This document shows positions 10,092 through 21,280 of a DNA stretch of 64,000 bases, in pieces. The stretch is from Lodderomyces elongisporus (taxonomy: Eukaryota; Ascomycota; Pichiomycetes; Serinales; Debaryomycetaceae), in the NCBI RefSeq assembly GCF_030384665.1, contig NC_083680.1, positions 963,001 through 1,027,000 on the forward strand, written 5' to 3'. Both the position numbers and the translations under genes were made by a program. Each line of letters opens with the position of its first letter. Within the stretch, counting starts at the first letter, position 1. Under the pieces are notes generated by a model that was given only the letters and a program-made list of their open reading frames with translations, was not told the origin of the DNA and did not search any database.

Positions 10092-12530
10092 TCACCTATT
10101 CTTATGATGTTTTGGTCTTTCCAAATTCTCATAGTCCCACAATGCCTTTCTCAATGGTGGATCCATCTTCTTAAAGTACCCCTCAACAAGCTCTTCATAC
10201 CTCTTGTGGTCACCAACAAGCATGTACTCCATCTCCAAATCATGAAAGTCGGTATACTTTTTGGTCTTGTAATACTCAATCAAAATCTCATCAATGTCCA
10301 AAAGCTTCAACACTATCTCATCAGTAAGCAAGTCTAGCTGAATCAAAACCTTTTCTTTATTGATCTTACCAGGCTCATCCATTATAAGCTCATGTGGAAG
10401 CACCTGGCTCAAATGCTCGCCATGAATCCACAAGTTCAACTGCTTAACAAAATACCAATCGGCATACTCAAACTCACTCAACCCGCGCTCATACTCAAAT
10501 TGCAAACGCGAATTAATCTCTTGAGGAATAAATACTGGAATACCTTGCAACATGGAATGACGTAATGGCGAGATTTGGTGCAACTTGTAAAAATGCTTTC
10601 TTCTGTCATTGTAAATCTCATCAAACTCGCTCACCTTGTTTATATCGACATCCTTGATAAGACCCTTGATCTCCTCCTCGGTATAAAACTCATCGGGCAT
10701 CGCCTTTGACTTGGACAAACCCGTGATATCAATATAGATACCAGAGTCAACATCAATAAAACGGGCATCAATATAGTTTTCTCCATTCGACATGTCTCGA
10801 TTATATATATAGGTACCCGCCTCAATAAAGAATTTGCCATATCCTTCAGAAGGATCTTCGACAACCAATGTTTGATTATAGTCTCTTGCAAGAGTATACA
10901 AATGCTCAACCGGTACTTGAATATCAATATCAATATCAAATGGAAACATCAACCCATCCCAGTACCACGACAAGAGCGGACCGTGCATAATCCACCAGAT
11001 GATTCCCTTCTTTTGTGCAAACTTGGTCCAGTTACGCAATAACCTATCAAGGATAATCTCGGTACGGAACGTATTTTCCTGTTGTGTCCATCCGGGCTTA
11101 TCGTAATTGAGGGCACCATTAAAGAACCTCCAGTCATAATGCCAGCCACGATCGTAATCTACATTCCGCTCATCATCCAAACGCAATGTAGTCATTTTGA
11201 AAAACCTTGGCTCTTGATTATCAAACGAGGCCTGGCATGTGAGCAATCCATCGAGAAAGATTTGTTGTTGTGGCGTTAACTGCGATTTAATAAGGGAATC
11301 GAGTTTGGCTTGTTGTTCCTGGGTTTCAGTGCCTTCGCTAGTAAGGGAGTCCAAAGAAGTAAGAAACTCTTTGGGAAGATATGCAAATTGCTCATCGATT
11401 GTTTTTGGGTGAAACATTTCTTGGCTAAGATTATACATTGATGATCCTTCAATCTTGAGTTTGGTGTCTTCATTGTTGTATGGTATGATCAAGCTCTTTA
11501 AATGGCGCAACTCTTCCAAATGGTTCAACTTGATTTGTTCAACTTCATCATTCAAAAGGTTATTAAACTTCAAGTACCGTTGAAACATATCGCCTTGGTT
11601 AATTCTTTGTTTTCTTGTTTGGTCAACATCAAATTCGTATGTTCCATCTTGGTCCAAGATGATAACCTTTAATGGGTTTGGCATATGGATCAAAGCATAC
11701 GACTTGGCCATCTTGACACGATCATCATTAAAACAACGTTTATTGTGTGGCTGGTGGCCAAAGATGATAAAGCCTGGCAATTGCTGTTTTGTGTAACCCC
11801 AGGTTTGTAATTGTTCCTCGGTTACTTGGTCGAGGTCTTGACACCATCTTTCCATAAGCACTTGTTTTGCATCGGTGTTTTCTCTAATACTTTGACAATT
11901 GGGACGTACCTCAGGTGGTTCACGCAATTGCTCATTGAGTAATGTGAGGTCCATCCAGTCTACCCAATCGAATGGGAGCTTAATTGGCTGCGAAATTTCA
12001 TTGAGGTCAACTGTTCTTGCATTGGCCAAGTACTGGACCTTTAACTCGTGCAAGTACATTGAAAGTGTGAATCTTGGATCGTAGGTTATGATGTTTGAGC
12101 TATATGTTTGTGTAGTGTAGTTTACTGGTATGGTAATGTCTACTTCGGTCAAGTCGGTATTGATCATAAAGAAACGGTCGGCGTTTTGAGGGTCTTTTAA
12201 GCTCTTGAACTTGTTGCGTACATGTTTGGGCATTCGTTGGATAGAAAGGGTATTTTTTGAGCCCAACTTCAATGGAGACAAGTTGACATTAATATTGGAA
12301 CTTATACTTTTGATTGACTTCATGGAGTGGTTGAGGCCATTTTCATTATACAAGAGGAAAATCAAGTTGAATGCTAGTAAAGTGAAAAAGAACAACTTGA
12401 CGAATCTGCCTGGGTTGGCAGAGACACTGGTTAGTTTTGCTAATTTGGGTATCATGTTGTAAACAGATGTTTGTATACGACGCGGTGAGGCTGAAGTGGA
12501 TAAATCTGGATATGGGTTATCAAAAGTCAT
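10092..12530 (-). CDS. Mnn4/LicD-type protein for cell-wall mannosylphosphate transfer
   Basis: Mnn4-family proteins are Golgi type II membrane proteins needed to add mannosylphosphate to cell-wall mannan; LicD domains are nucleotidyl/phosphocholine-transferase-like. The 812-residue product has a short basic cytosolic N-terminus, one membrane segment at about residues 43-60 (KLFFFTLLAFNLIFLLY) and a long luminal region. The LicD signature begins at M515 (MHGPLLSWYWDG) and ends in the acidic D532-I-D-I-D536 motif, which is expected to bind metal. Family length and layout agree. CUG-clade yeasts carry several MNN4 paralogues, so I give no symbol. The start at 12530 is the first ATG and puts the anchor at a normal distance. 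Confidence 0.86.
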   Translation of the reverse strand: MTFDNPYPDLSTSASPRRIQTSVYNMIPKLAKLTSVSANPGRFVKLFFFTLLAFNLIFLLYNENGLNHSMKSIKSISSNINVNLSPLKLGSKNTLSIQRMPKHVRNKFKSLKDPQNADRFFMINTDLTEVDITIPVNYTTQTYSSNIITYDPRFTLSMYLHELKVQYLANARTVDLNEISQPIKLPFDWVDWMDLTLLNEQLREPPEVRPNCQSIRENTDAKQVLMERWCQDLDQVTEEQLQTWGYTKQQLPGFIIFGHQPHNKRCFNDDRVKMAKSYALIHMPNPLKVIILDQDGTYEFDVDQTRKQRINQGDMFQRYLKFNNLLNDEVEQIKLNHLEELRHLKSLIIPYNNEDTKLKIEGSSMYNLSQEMFHPKTIDEQFAYLPKEFLTSLDSLTSEGTETQEQQAKLDSLIKSQLTPQQQIFLDGLLTCQASFDNQEPRFFKMTTLRLDDERNVDYDRGWHYDWRFFNGALNYDKPGWTQQENTFRTEIILDRLLRNWTKFAQKKGIIWWIMHGPLLSWYWDGLMFPFDIDIDIQVPVEHLYTLARDYNQTLVVEDPSEGYGKFFIEAGTYIYNRDMSNGENYIDARFIDVDSGIYIDITGLSKSKAMPDEFYTEEEIKGLIKDVDINKVSEFDEIYNDRRKHFYKLHQISPLRHSMLQGIPVFIPQEINSRLQFEYERGLSEFEYADWYFVKQLNLWIHGEHLSQVLPHELIMDEPGKINKEKVLIQLDLLTDEIVLKLLDIDEILIEYYKTKKYTDFHDLEMEYMLVGDHKRYEELVEGYFKKMDPPLRKALWDYENLERPKHHKNR

Positions 12531-15500
12531 GCAAGTGAAGCAATGAAACTGGTCAAACTAGATTAGTTTATGGATGCCAAAGATGCAAAAAAGGTAAAAA
12601 ATAAAAATAAAAAGAAGGTAAAAGAAGCAACTGTGGTTTGTATGTGTGCTTGGGTATAGTATGCTTGGTTCAAGTATTTTTTTTGTTGCAAAATTGTCAA
12701 TATTGCACTATTACTGCCAAAAAAAAAAGAAAAGGGTATGTATTTATATGTGGAATAGTTGGTTGCAAATGGTTGGTCTAGTTTTTAAGACCAGTGGGTA
12801 TAACGAACGACTTGGTTAGGTTGAAAAGGGTCTCAAACAAGCAAAAAGAAAAGAGAAGGAAAAAGTTGAGATTTGGAAAAGTTCAATATCAATATATGTA
12901 TAAAAAACAAAAATCCACCTTGAGTTTAGATTGAGCTGAAGTTGAAGGTTGTAAATGCTTGATTGTTGGTTGTGAACTTTCTGGTTAATTTTAGTCCTCG
13001 TTATGCTCTGATCTTTTTTTCCGTTTATCCTTATTAGTATTTGCTTTAATTTGGTCTTTTGGTCTTTTGATCTTTTTTTTCTTTGTCTTAGAGGTTAATG
13101 AAAAATGGATGTGGAAATGGTGATGTTTTTAACTTTAATGTTCTTTAAGACTCGTGTGACAATAAAAATTAAATATTTAAAGAAAAAAATCAAAAAAAAA
13201 AAAAAAAAATTGAAACAAACAAAGGAACGAACGAACGAACCTAACCTAACCTAACCAAACAAAACCATACAAAACCAAATAAATAAATAAATGAATTAAG
13301 AATGAAATTCCTGTCTAGTGCCACACACCCCGTCTAAAATTAGTATAGAAGATAGCGGGAACAATAGGACTTTGTGAGATAACAAACAATCGCGTTTTCA
13401 TTTATGGATTATTTTTTATTCTTTTTTGTAAAAAAAAAAATAAATATTATTACTTTTCATTTCGGACTCTGTGATAGTTACAACGGCTTATTGGCTATAA
13501 GTAAAATAAAGGTTCAAGAAGGAGAGTAGTTGGGTAGTGGATTAATAATAATAATAAAAACAACAACAACAACAACAACAACAACAATAGGAAGAGAAAT
13601 AAATACCTTTAATAGTTTGTTCTACTCTGGTTGTTGCAGTTGCAGTTGCAGTAGCAGTTGCAGTAGCGGGTAAAACTTTGGGCAATGGTCACGAGATGGC
13701 ATTTTCTTTTTTTTTTTTTCTACCTTTTGGTTCTGGTTTATTGGTTGCTGCAGTCAATCCAATATGTGAAATGAAATGGAAATGTGGCTTTGGAATGACA
13801 AGATGTGTTTGTATTTCTTTATGGGTTTTGCTTTTTTCGTAAATGTGAAATTTTAGATATATTCTTTATGGTTGATTAGCTTGAGAATTTCAATATCAAT
13901 CAGAGTTGATAACGAGATAGGGTAGCAGATGAGAATAATGTAGATGTGGTATAGAAAAATAGTACTAGTAGAGTTTAATAAAAAAAATTCTTAGAGTTGG
14001 TAGATCTATGATATATCTACACAAACGAACCAATGAGCAAAAGGTTATAGAAAAGGAAAGAAAAAAAAAAAATTTAAGAAAGAAAGAGAGAGACAATAGT
14101 AGGTGTATAATACGCGTTGGTGTGTAATGAACAGTTGATGGGAGGTATAAATAGGTGGAGTAGTACAAACCAATAATTTTCTTAAGAGCAAAACACGTAC
14201 AAAATGAATAGTGCAAGAAGCATTTGCCAGTGTGTGTACAGGCGTTTGTTGAGTCTATTGTTATTGTTACTGTTATTGTTACTGTTGAAGTTATTGTGGT
14301 TGGTTGATTTTGTTACTTTGGTGATGGTACCCCTTTGGTTTTCATTTTTGAAGTATTGAAAATTGGTCATATACTTCTGCTCTTGGCAATTCATCTAATG
14401 CGCCACCTCTAAATTGTGAGTTTCAAGCTACTAGAGACAAACACATACAGGTAGAGACACTCTTTGTTTCTATTCCTCTTATTCGAACAAAGCTAAAAAA
14501 AAAAAAAAAATGGAGAGTGAAATGGAAGTAGATTGAAGATTGCTGAATTGAAAGAGAAAAATGACAAAATTTGAAAAAAACTGTGAAGTGCATTATCCGT
14601 ATCGCGCGTACGTTAACTCACATTACACAACATCCGCGTATTCAAGAAGCCTAAATTCCATATATATATACATATATTATATTGTCATTCTTAATCTTTT
14701 TAATCACAAAAGTGTTGGTGAGGGGAATACGGGAAACAACTTGTCCAATAGTTCTTTCTCTTCCCTTTCTCTTCTTCCTCGTCATCTTCCAATGCTATAT
14801 TTAAATAGAGTAAATGTCATATGTGTGTTTGATATGAGGTACTAGAGAGATATATAGTTGAATAGCACTATATGTAAATAATGCTTATGTTCTATATCGT
14901 GTCTCACGTGATATTGTATTTTATTGGTAACTGTATATAAGTATATAAGTATATGCACAAGGGTATAAAAAGTATAGAATTATAATATTGGTGTTTATTT
15001 GCAGTAACAATTACATTAAATAACTGTGTATAAGTAGTATTTGGTTTTGTGTAATTATATGCTTCTTCTATATTTCTTTTTGGTTTTAAGGAAAAAAAAA
15101 GAAAAAAAAGTGTCGTGTGACAATTTACCAAAAGTATTTAAAATTTTACTTACATATAGAAATACTATTAATCATCTTTGTATTTCTAATCTTTTAATTT
15201 TCATTATTGTACCTCATCGATAATCAGTAGTTGGTGAAGGAGTAAAAAAAGATCTCTTGTGGGTTTTTTTTTTAAAAAAAAATAAGGGCCAACTTTGTAG
15301 CAAACAAAAAAAGATGGTGGATGGAGTATGGAGTATGAAAAGAAAAAAAATAACCATCCGGGATTTCACTTATCATTTTGCACATACTTCCATTCCCCCA
15401 CTCTAACCCACTTTTCTCACTACTTGAAAACCTATCAGATAAATCTGTCTAGACACATTAATACCGACAATCTCAAACTAGAGCAGCATATCGTCGTATT

Positions 15501-16963
15501 CTATTTTTAGTAACTTTTCTCTCTATATATCATCAACCTTCTACTTCTTCTCCTCCTCTTCATCATCTGCATCTCTTGTAAGAAAATTGACAACAGAAAC
15601 AAATAGAAAAAAGAAACATGTAAAGTAATGAGCATCACGCGACATTGTATTCCATACTTGAAATATTGGTCTTGGCAGCGTCTAATACGTGTGTAAATAA
15701 AGTGACAATAGTTGATAAAAAAAAGAAAAGTACAAGAATTGTTGAGTGCACATTAAAAAAAAGTGAATTCAAATATTCTGTAGCAAAGTTATCACAAAGC
15801 AAGAAACAAAACTATCACAAAAACAAAAAAACAAATAGTTTTAATTATTAATTTTTTTTTTCTTTTTTTTTTTTTTGGAGGATCCGAGGACATCAATTCC
15901 ATACGCGTACACGCTCTTTTGTCGTTCCGATAGCGGAAGGACTATTACCAAAACAATACATAAATATATATATATATATAATATATATACATACATCTGA
16001 GGAGACACAATCACCATCAGAGAAAACAAAAAAGCAGAAAACAAAAACGAATATGAGATACGCGTAATCTCATTTTTGCCTATATTCTGTTGATTTGCTA
16101 TACCGAATAACACTTTGAATGTGATGCCTCTTCTTTTTGGGGGGGGAGAGATTTTGCAAGAGAAGTAGAAACATAGCTAGATAATGATAATAAGCAAATG
16201 AAAAACTACTGAAGACAGAGAAACAAAAAAAGTAATAGCATTGGCCTAAAGATGCACGGCAACAACTATATGCAATCTGATAAAGCATACACTATTTAGC
16301 TCAGTATCAATCTATGTATATTCTCCACATACTTTTCATTCTCAGTTTTTTTTAGCTTTTTGTTATAATTAATATTATTTTGTGTTTTCCACTTGATACT
16401 ATAAACTACTTAACCATTGGCTTTTAGTATATATAGATCTATCTCGTATCGTACCCCCCTTCCCCTTCCTCTTCCCCACCTTTTTAATTTTGTCTCCCAC
16501 TTCTTCTATTTCTTCACCTTCGCTTTCTCAAATCCCTTATAATTTTTTATTAGGTTGGAATCGAAATTAATTGGAGCTGAGCTATTAGATTTGCTTTCGA
16601 CTAATTTCTTATTTTCTTAATGCAATAATTCAAAGAAGATATACAAATCAGTATATAGATGTCTAATGAATTATACATTGACCCTATACCTAAGAACAAA
16701 CAAGAGAGCAAAGATCAACATTCCCCTTAAAACATTATTAAGTTTGTTGCAACAACACGCTCTTTGCGCATCAACACATAGACGTATACTCTCCTTCACT
16801 ATTGTCGCTAAAGTACAAAATTATAATAATAATCTCAACATAATATTCAGTTTATTATCTACTGTATACTATACTGCTTCATTATTAATTTCTTTTTTTT
16901 ACTTCACATTTTTCATCAACTTCATCAACTTCATCAACTTCGTAATTATCATCCTCCTTGCAC
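12531..16963. other. gene-poor region, 4.4 kb
   Basis: This is the longest stretch without a supportable gene. It contains A/T runs, CTAACC and GAAC short repeats (about 13230-13260), a CAA run (about 13558-13588), a GCAGTT/GCAGTA hexamer repeat (about 13633-13667) and TA microsatellites. Every frame is short and low-complexity. Three ACGCGT sites (14112, 15903, 16060) occur without an adjacent gene. It could be the long 5' region of the LicD-type gene, an origin or centromere-type region, or host an RNA gene; nothing decides this. Confidence 0.6.
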
Positions 16964-17125
16964 TTATTCTGCCTTAACAACACTCTTTCCTGCACTCGAA
17001 CTCCATCCCCAACTGGCAATAAACTTCTTATACAACCAGTATATAACCAATCCAAGCAAGATCCATCCCAACACTTTACTACCACTACCCTGTTGCAACT
17101 GCGGATCCAGCTCAGGGTCTCCTAG
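16964..17125 (-). CDS. in-frame readthrough extension with tail-anchor-like membrane segment
   Basis: Directly after the UGA of the small spliced gene, in the same frame, 53 sense codons run to a TAA at 16966-16964. They contain no ATG, so they cannot be a separate ordinary ORF. The product is hydrophilic and Gly/Ser/Gln-rich at first, then has a hydrophobic segment VLGWILLGLVIYWLY (residues 75-89, counting the decoded stop as 57). The basic pair KK, a Trp/Ser-rich stretch and a short Lys-containing tail follow. That is the layout of a C-terminal tail anchor. The stop context is TGA CTA G, the strongest readthrough context known in fungi and animals. One CTG codon here (residue 63) would be Ser. 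Open codons and membrane segment are seen; translation is inferred. Confidence 0.6.
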   Translation of the reverse strand, partial: LGDPELDPQLQQGSGSKVLGWILLGLVIYWLYKKFIASWGWSSSAGKSVVKAE

Positions 17126-17128
17126 TCA
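17126..17128 (-). promoter_or_regulatory. candidate programmed stop-codon readthrough site (UGA CUA G)
   Basis: The stop and its 3' context read AAA TGA CTA GGA on the minus strand. UGA followed by CUA(G) is the leaky context behind readthrough isoforms of several fungal and mammalian proteins, including peroxisomal forms of metabolic enzymes. A GT...AG pair (GTAATG to CTAG) spans the stop and would remove 18 nt in frame. That is far shorter than any spliceosomal intron I would accept, so readthrough is preferred. Confidence 0.6.
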
Positions 17129-17562
17129 TTTGGCATTACCTTGCTTTGGAGGAAACCCACCATCCAATGGAGCAACGCCATCAGCAGGCTCACATTTACA
17201 CCATTCATCCTTTGGATACTGGTTCATTGCTGCAGGAATGTGTTGACCACAACCAACCCAGGTCTTTCCTTCTATAATACACCTAATTGTTAGTATTTAT
17301 AAACTGGAAAAAAAAAAAGGAAAAGGAAAAAAACCACTAATAACACAATATCCACTCTTTAATAATTTTGGAAAATAAAAAACCCATCTTCTGTTTATGT
17401 GTAGCAAAAAGGTTGAAAAAAAAACTTGCCATCAACCACATAGATTTCAAACTTCCAAAACTCCTTCCATTATAATCTCTTGCTATGCATGATTTGTTCT
17501 TGTTTTCCCTGTGTTCTTCTTTCTTTTAATGGATTTTCAAAGACATACGACAAATTGGACAT
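17126..17562 (-). CDS. small two-exon Cys/His protein, 56 residues, ending at UGA-CUAG
   Basis: Exon 1 is 17562-17549 (ATG TCC AAT TTG TC). The intron is 17548-17283, with donor GTATGT, branch site TACTAAC and acceptor TTAG. Exon 2 is 17282-17126. Exon 1 ends in phase 2 and exon 2 resumes in the matching phase. The product starts MSNLSCIIEGKTWVGCGQHI and continues through PKDEWCKCEP to GNAK. C16-x2-H19 and C33-x-C35 form a plausible metal site. The dense W/C/G/P motif content looks like a conserved fungal small protein, but I cannot name the family. The branch A lies only 7 nt from the acceptor G, which is short but workable for yeasts. The next in-frame acceptor, TATAG, is phase-incompatible with this exon 1. 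Confidence 0.75.
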
Positions 17563-18991
17563 TCAGCTGATCTACACATTGTATCTTTTTTGTTTTGCTG
17601 TTGCTGCTGCTGCTGCTGTTTCTATTTGTAGATATATATGTATATATATGTGTGAGTATTGTAGTTTTCAATGATTCTGTATTTGATAACAAAACCAGAG
17701 TAAAGTGGAAAATTGTGGTTCCTTTTATACTATTTTTACCTTGCTTCTCCCTCTTTCTCTCTTTAATTTATTTTATTTTTTTTTACCTTCCTCTATTCTG
17801 CTTTACTTTTTTTTTTTGGGGTGTGGCACGGGGTTCGTGATCCATTCAACGGGGACGCATGATGTCTGATGTCAGAGAAAGTGCAAAAGATGGAAAAGGA
17901 AAAAAAATATATATGTATGTATGTATGGGTCGAAGTGACAAATTAGGAAAGCAAACTCGGGTTTTTACGTAATCAGACCCAATCTTTTAGTGAAAACAGT
18001 GACTTGAAAATTACATCTACAAAACATCTAGCTAAGAGAGCTTATTGAAAAGGATATCTTCTTTTTACTTATTCTTTTTTTTCATTATCCTTTTGTCCTT
18101 TTCCAATAGGTGCAACTTCCTAGGCCCCCCCCCCCCGCCCCCGCCCATTTTTATTTATTCATTAGATATTGCATCGGACAACAGCAAATGTCAACGGACA
18201 TTATTGTGCGTTCAAACTAGTTGCAATCTCTTTTTATATTATTACATTCCAGCTATTATAGGTTTAATCAAACATCTAGTAGACTATATTTCATTTTTGA
18301 ATTACCTATCTTTTCTCTCGAACCATCGAGCAGTTCAAACGGGGCAGTTCGTTGGCAGAATCTATTTATTTTTTTTTATTTTGAGTAACTAAACGGACTT
18401 GAAGAAAAGAGGAAAAAATAACCGGGGAGAAATATATAGACAGGAAAGAAAAAACATACACTTGAGCGGGCGACAAATAAACCTCTATCTGTCATTGGAT
18501 GGATACTCATCTAAAGCCACATTAGAGAAAGAAAAAGAAGAAGAACAAGAAGAACAAGAACAAGAACAAGAAGAAGAAAAATTTTAAAAGTTATAAAAAT
18601 TCATAAAAATTATTTCCTAAAACGTACAAGTTCGGCCGCTCATTGCTTTATTACTCCCTGGTTTTTGTGGATACCATCGGCCGCACTCTACTTTTGCCAT
18701 CTAATACTATTCAAAGGTCTATACATCGGATAATACCGTAATAAATTATCGCTTTAATCCTGCAACGCCATAGCCAATCAAACAAAAAGGACAAAAAGAA
18801 AGCAAAGAGTTTGGCTCATCATGTTTTCTTTTTTTTTTTCTCATTTTTTTTTTACTAAAACTCAAACAACTATTAAATAATATTAATAAAAGCTATGTAA
18901 TTTTTTGCTTTTTTCGAGGCGGTGGAAGGGGGGGGGGGGGGGGGAGTAACGGTTTTTTGGTCCATGTCTATCAATACCATAGTCTATACTG
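17563..18991. other. intergenic, 1.4 kb, with C-rich and G-rich tracts
   Basis: This lies between the ATM1 stop and the start of the small spliced gene. It contains a run of 12 C followed by two shorter C blocks (18125-18147), a run of 17 G (18928-18944), an AAGAAC/AAGAAG repeat (about 18535-18580) and two CGGCCGC sites near 18633 and 18679. No supportable gene is seen. A GTATGT on the minus strand near 18456 follows a short open stretch but has no usable acceptor frame. Confidence 0.6.
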
Positions 18992-21280
18992 CTATACACC
19001 TGCATCACGCTTCTTTTGCTCTTCTCTGGCCTCAAATAATCTCCTCTCTTTTTCCTCTTCATCCTTTATCCGCTGCTCCTCTTCAAGTCTCAACTCCTTC
19101 TCCACATCCAAATTCTCTTGTATATTCCACAACTGTGCATATAACGACTCCGCATTGCTCAACAACTCGGAATGGGTACCTTCTTCTTGCACCTTACCCT
19201 TGTTCAACACAATAATCTTATCAGCATCAGCAATAGTTCTCAACCTATGCGCAATAGAGACATTGGTCCTTTGATCCTTTTTGAAAATACCTCGTATAGT
19301 CTTGAGCAACGACTGCTCCGTATGCGTATCCAATGCAGACGTTGCTTCGTCGAAAAATGTAATTGGCGCATTCTTCAATAAAAGTCTCGCAATTGCCAAT
19401 CTTTGCTTCTCACCTCCAGAGATCATCATTCCTCGCTCTCCAACAATAGTATTGAGCCCATCTGGTAGATCCTTAACGAGTTGATCAAGTTGCACTGCAG
19501 AAATGGCCTTGCGTATTTGATCATCTTTAGCATTTAAATCACCATACCGGATATTCTCAAGAATTGTATCGTTAAATAATGGTGTTTCTTGCGGCACAAC
19601 ACCAACTTTTGATCGAAGCGACTCAAGTGAAACTTGCTTGATGTCTTGTCCGTCAATTAAAATTCGACCTTGATCTACATCGTAGAATCTGAAAACCAAG
19701 CGCAAAATCGTCGATTTACCACTTCCACTAGGCCCAACAATGGCAACTTTCTCTCCCGCGGGAATAGTGAATGTCGCATTAGACAAAATGGGCCGATCTG
19801 GGTGGTATCCAAATGTGACATTTTCAAATTTGATCTCACCGGGCATCAGCTTGTTGAGCACCAATTCCAGAGCATTTTCTGCACTTTGGATCTTAATGGG
19901 CACGCTTTGCAACTGGAACAAGTTCTCCATATCCAATAAGCTTTGCTTCATATCTCGATAAACGCTTCCCAAAAAGTTTAATGGAACACTCAATTGAAAC
20001 ACCAATTGATTGATCAAAACCAAATCACCCACGGTTAACCCACCATCAATAACACCTTGGCAACCCATATACATCATTGCAGTTAATGCTGACGTAAAAA
20101 TGAAATTTTGCCCTGCATTTAAGTATGCTAAACTTGTGGCAACTTTAACACTTGCTTTTTCATATCTGGTCAACGCTTCATTATATTTTTTACCCTGGAA
20201 AGCTTCATTATTGAAGATCTTGACACTTTCATAATTGATCAATGAGTCCAACGCTACCGATGCTGCTTGATTATCGGCATTGTTTGCTTGCCTCCTAAAC
20301 TTGGTACGCCAAGCTGTGGTCTGGATCGTAAATATTGAATAAGCAAGCATTGTTGCCAAAGTAACTGCCGCAAAAGAATAACCATAATTCCAACTAAGAA
20401 TGGAACAAACAATACCAATCTCAAATGTTATGGGGATAATATGGAAAACCATTGCATTGAGTACTGAGCTGATTCCCTTCGTACCACGATCAATGGCTCT
20501 AGTTAAACCACCAGTTTGTTGCGACAAGTGGAATTGTAGATCCATGTTTAGTAACCTGGTAAATGTATTTGTTGCTACTCTCTTGATTGCCGATTGCGCA
20601 ACACCAGCAAATATGGCATTACGCAACTCACCAAACAACACAGCACCAAATCGAGCTCCACCATAAGCAAGAATCAAAGACCCAACAACAGTGGCAAATA
20701 CACCAACATCATCGGTCCAATTAACATTCATTTGATCAATTATTTGCTTAAAGAAAAAGGGGACCTGGACATTGAGTAGTTTTGATCCAATAAGCAAAGA
20801 AACGGCAACAACAACACGGATCTTGAATTTCGGGTTGTTCTTGGGCCAAATTGTGCGGAGCAAAGAACGAAGCATAAATACTTCTGAGGTCGATACTTTG
20901 CGGCCAAAAAGTGAATACTGTGAGGACTCCTTTGACTTTGCTTGATCTTGTGAAACTGGAGAGCTTTGTGAGGGTTGCGAATCTTGAGTGGTTTGCGATA
21001 AAGTGGCAGATTTTTTGCTCAGTTGTTGGGGTGTTGAATTATCGCCTCGATTCAATGATGATGGTGATGATGGTGTAACTGGCTTTGATATAGAGTTTGA
21101 CTTATTAGAATTAGTTTCTCCATTGGATCTTAAAGTTGTACATTGGGAAAAAAATCGAAATTTGTAAAGAGTGGTACTCAGTTGAAGTGTTTGTAGCGGA
21201 GCATGACTGGCTATTGTGGATGGACTTTTTAAATAATTTAGTCGTGCTATATTCTTAACCAATGGGCTCCTCAATAGCAT
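18992..21280 (-). CDS. ATM1: ATM1, mitochondrial inner-membrane ABC exporter
   Basis: Atm1 exports a glutathione-linked sulfur/Fe-S compound from the mitochondrial matrix for cytosolic iron-sulfur assembly. The 762-residue protein is a half-transporter that works as a homodimer. A basic, Ser-rich presequence of about 125 residues is followed by a six-helix transmembrane domain (about 155-450). The nucleotide-binding domain has Walker [10 protein letters not shown] from G516, signature SGGEKQ at 621-626, Walker B Asp644 with catalytic Glu645, and the switch His at 678. The C-terminus is a charged Glu/Arg/Lys helix. The N-terminal block [14 protein letters not shown] and overall length match Atm1 rather than Mdl1/Mdl2. 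The start at 21280 gives a typical presequence. Confidence 0.95.
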   Translation of the reverse strand: MLLRSPLVKNIARLNYLKSPSTIASHAPLQTLQLSTTLYKFRFFSQCTTLRSNGETNSNKSNSISKPVTPSSPSSLNRGDNSTPQQLSKKSATLSQTTQDSQPSQSSPVSQDQAKSKESSQYSLFGRKVSTSEVFMLRSLLRTIWPKNNPKFKIRVVVAVSLLIGSKLLNVQVPFFFKQIIDQMNVNWTDDVGVFATVVGSLILAYGGARFGAVLFGELRNAIFAGVAQSAIKRVATNTFTRLLNMDLQFHLSQQTGGLTRAIDRGTKGISSVLNAMVFHIIPITFEIGIVCSILSWNYGYSFAAVTLATMLAYSIFTIQTTAWRTKFRRQANNADNQAASVALDSLINYESVKIFNNEAFQGKKYNEALTRYEKASVKVATSLAYLNAGQNFIFTSALTAMMYMGCQGVIDGGLTVGDLVLINQLVFQLSVPLNFLGSVYRDMKQSLLDMENLFQLQSVPIKIQSAENALELVLNKLMPGEIKFENVTFGYHPDRPILSNATFTIPAGEKVAIVGPSGSGKSTILRLVFRFYDVDQGRILIDGQDIKQVSLESLRSKVGVVPQETPLFNDTILENIRYGDLNAKDDQIRKAISAVQLDQLVKDLPDGLNTIVGERGMMISGGEKQRLAIARLLLKNAPITFFDEATSALDTHTEQSLLKTIRGIFKKDQRTNVSIAHRLRTIADADKIIVLNKGKVQEEGTHSELLSNAESLYAQLWNIQENLDVEKELRLEEEQRIKDEEEKERRLFEAREEQKKRDAGV

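Noticed and set aside
13230..13260. CTAACC repeats resembling telomere-like DNA
   Set aside because: There are only three or so copies inside a unique chromosomal region, and CUG-clade telomere repeats are longer and different.
14112..16065. Three ACGCGT boxes as a cell-cycle control cluster
   Set aside because: ACGCGT appears about as often in the whole window as expected by chance, and no cell-cycle gene lies next to these copies.
16666..16977. Plus-strand frame of 103 codons
   Set aside because: It runs antisense to the 3' part of the readthrough gene and consists of AT-rich low complexity without motifs.
16885..17085. Minus-strand 66-codon frame overlapping the readthrough extension
   Set aside because: It is a different frame from the extension and starts at GTG. 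The membrane-like, in-frame continuation of the spliced gene explains this DNA better.
18045..18392. Plus-strand frame of 115 codons with a Pro run
   Set aside because: It is built from T-rich and C-run DNA, has no recognisable motif, and its hydrophobicity comes from TTT/TTA codons.
18453..18507. Minus-strand ATG with 17 open codons followed by GTATGT, looking like a first exon
   Set aside because: No TACTAAC-type branch site follows, and no acceptor joins it to a long open frame. One GTATGT in this much DNA is expected by chance.
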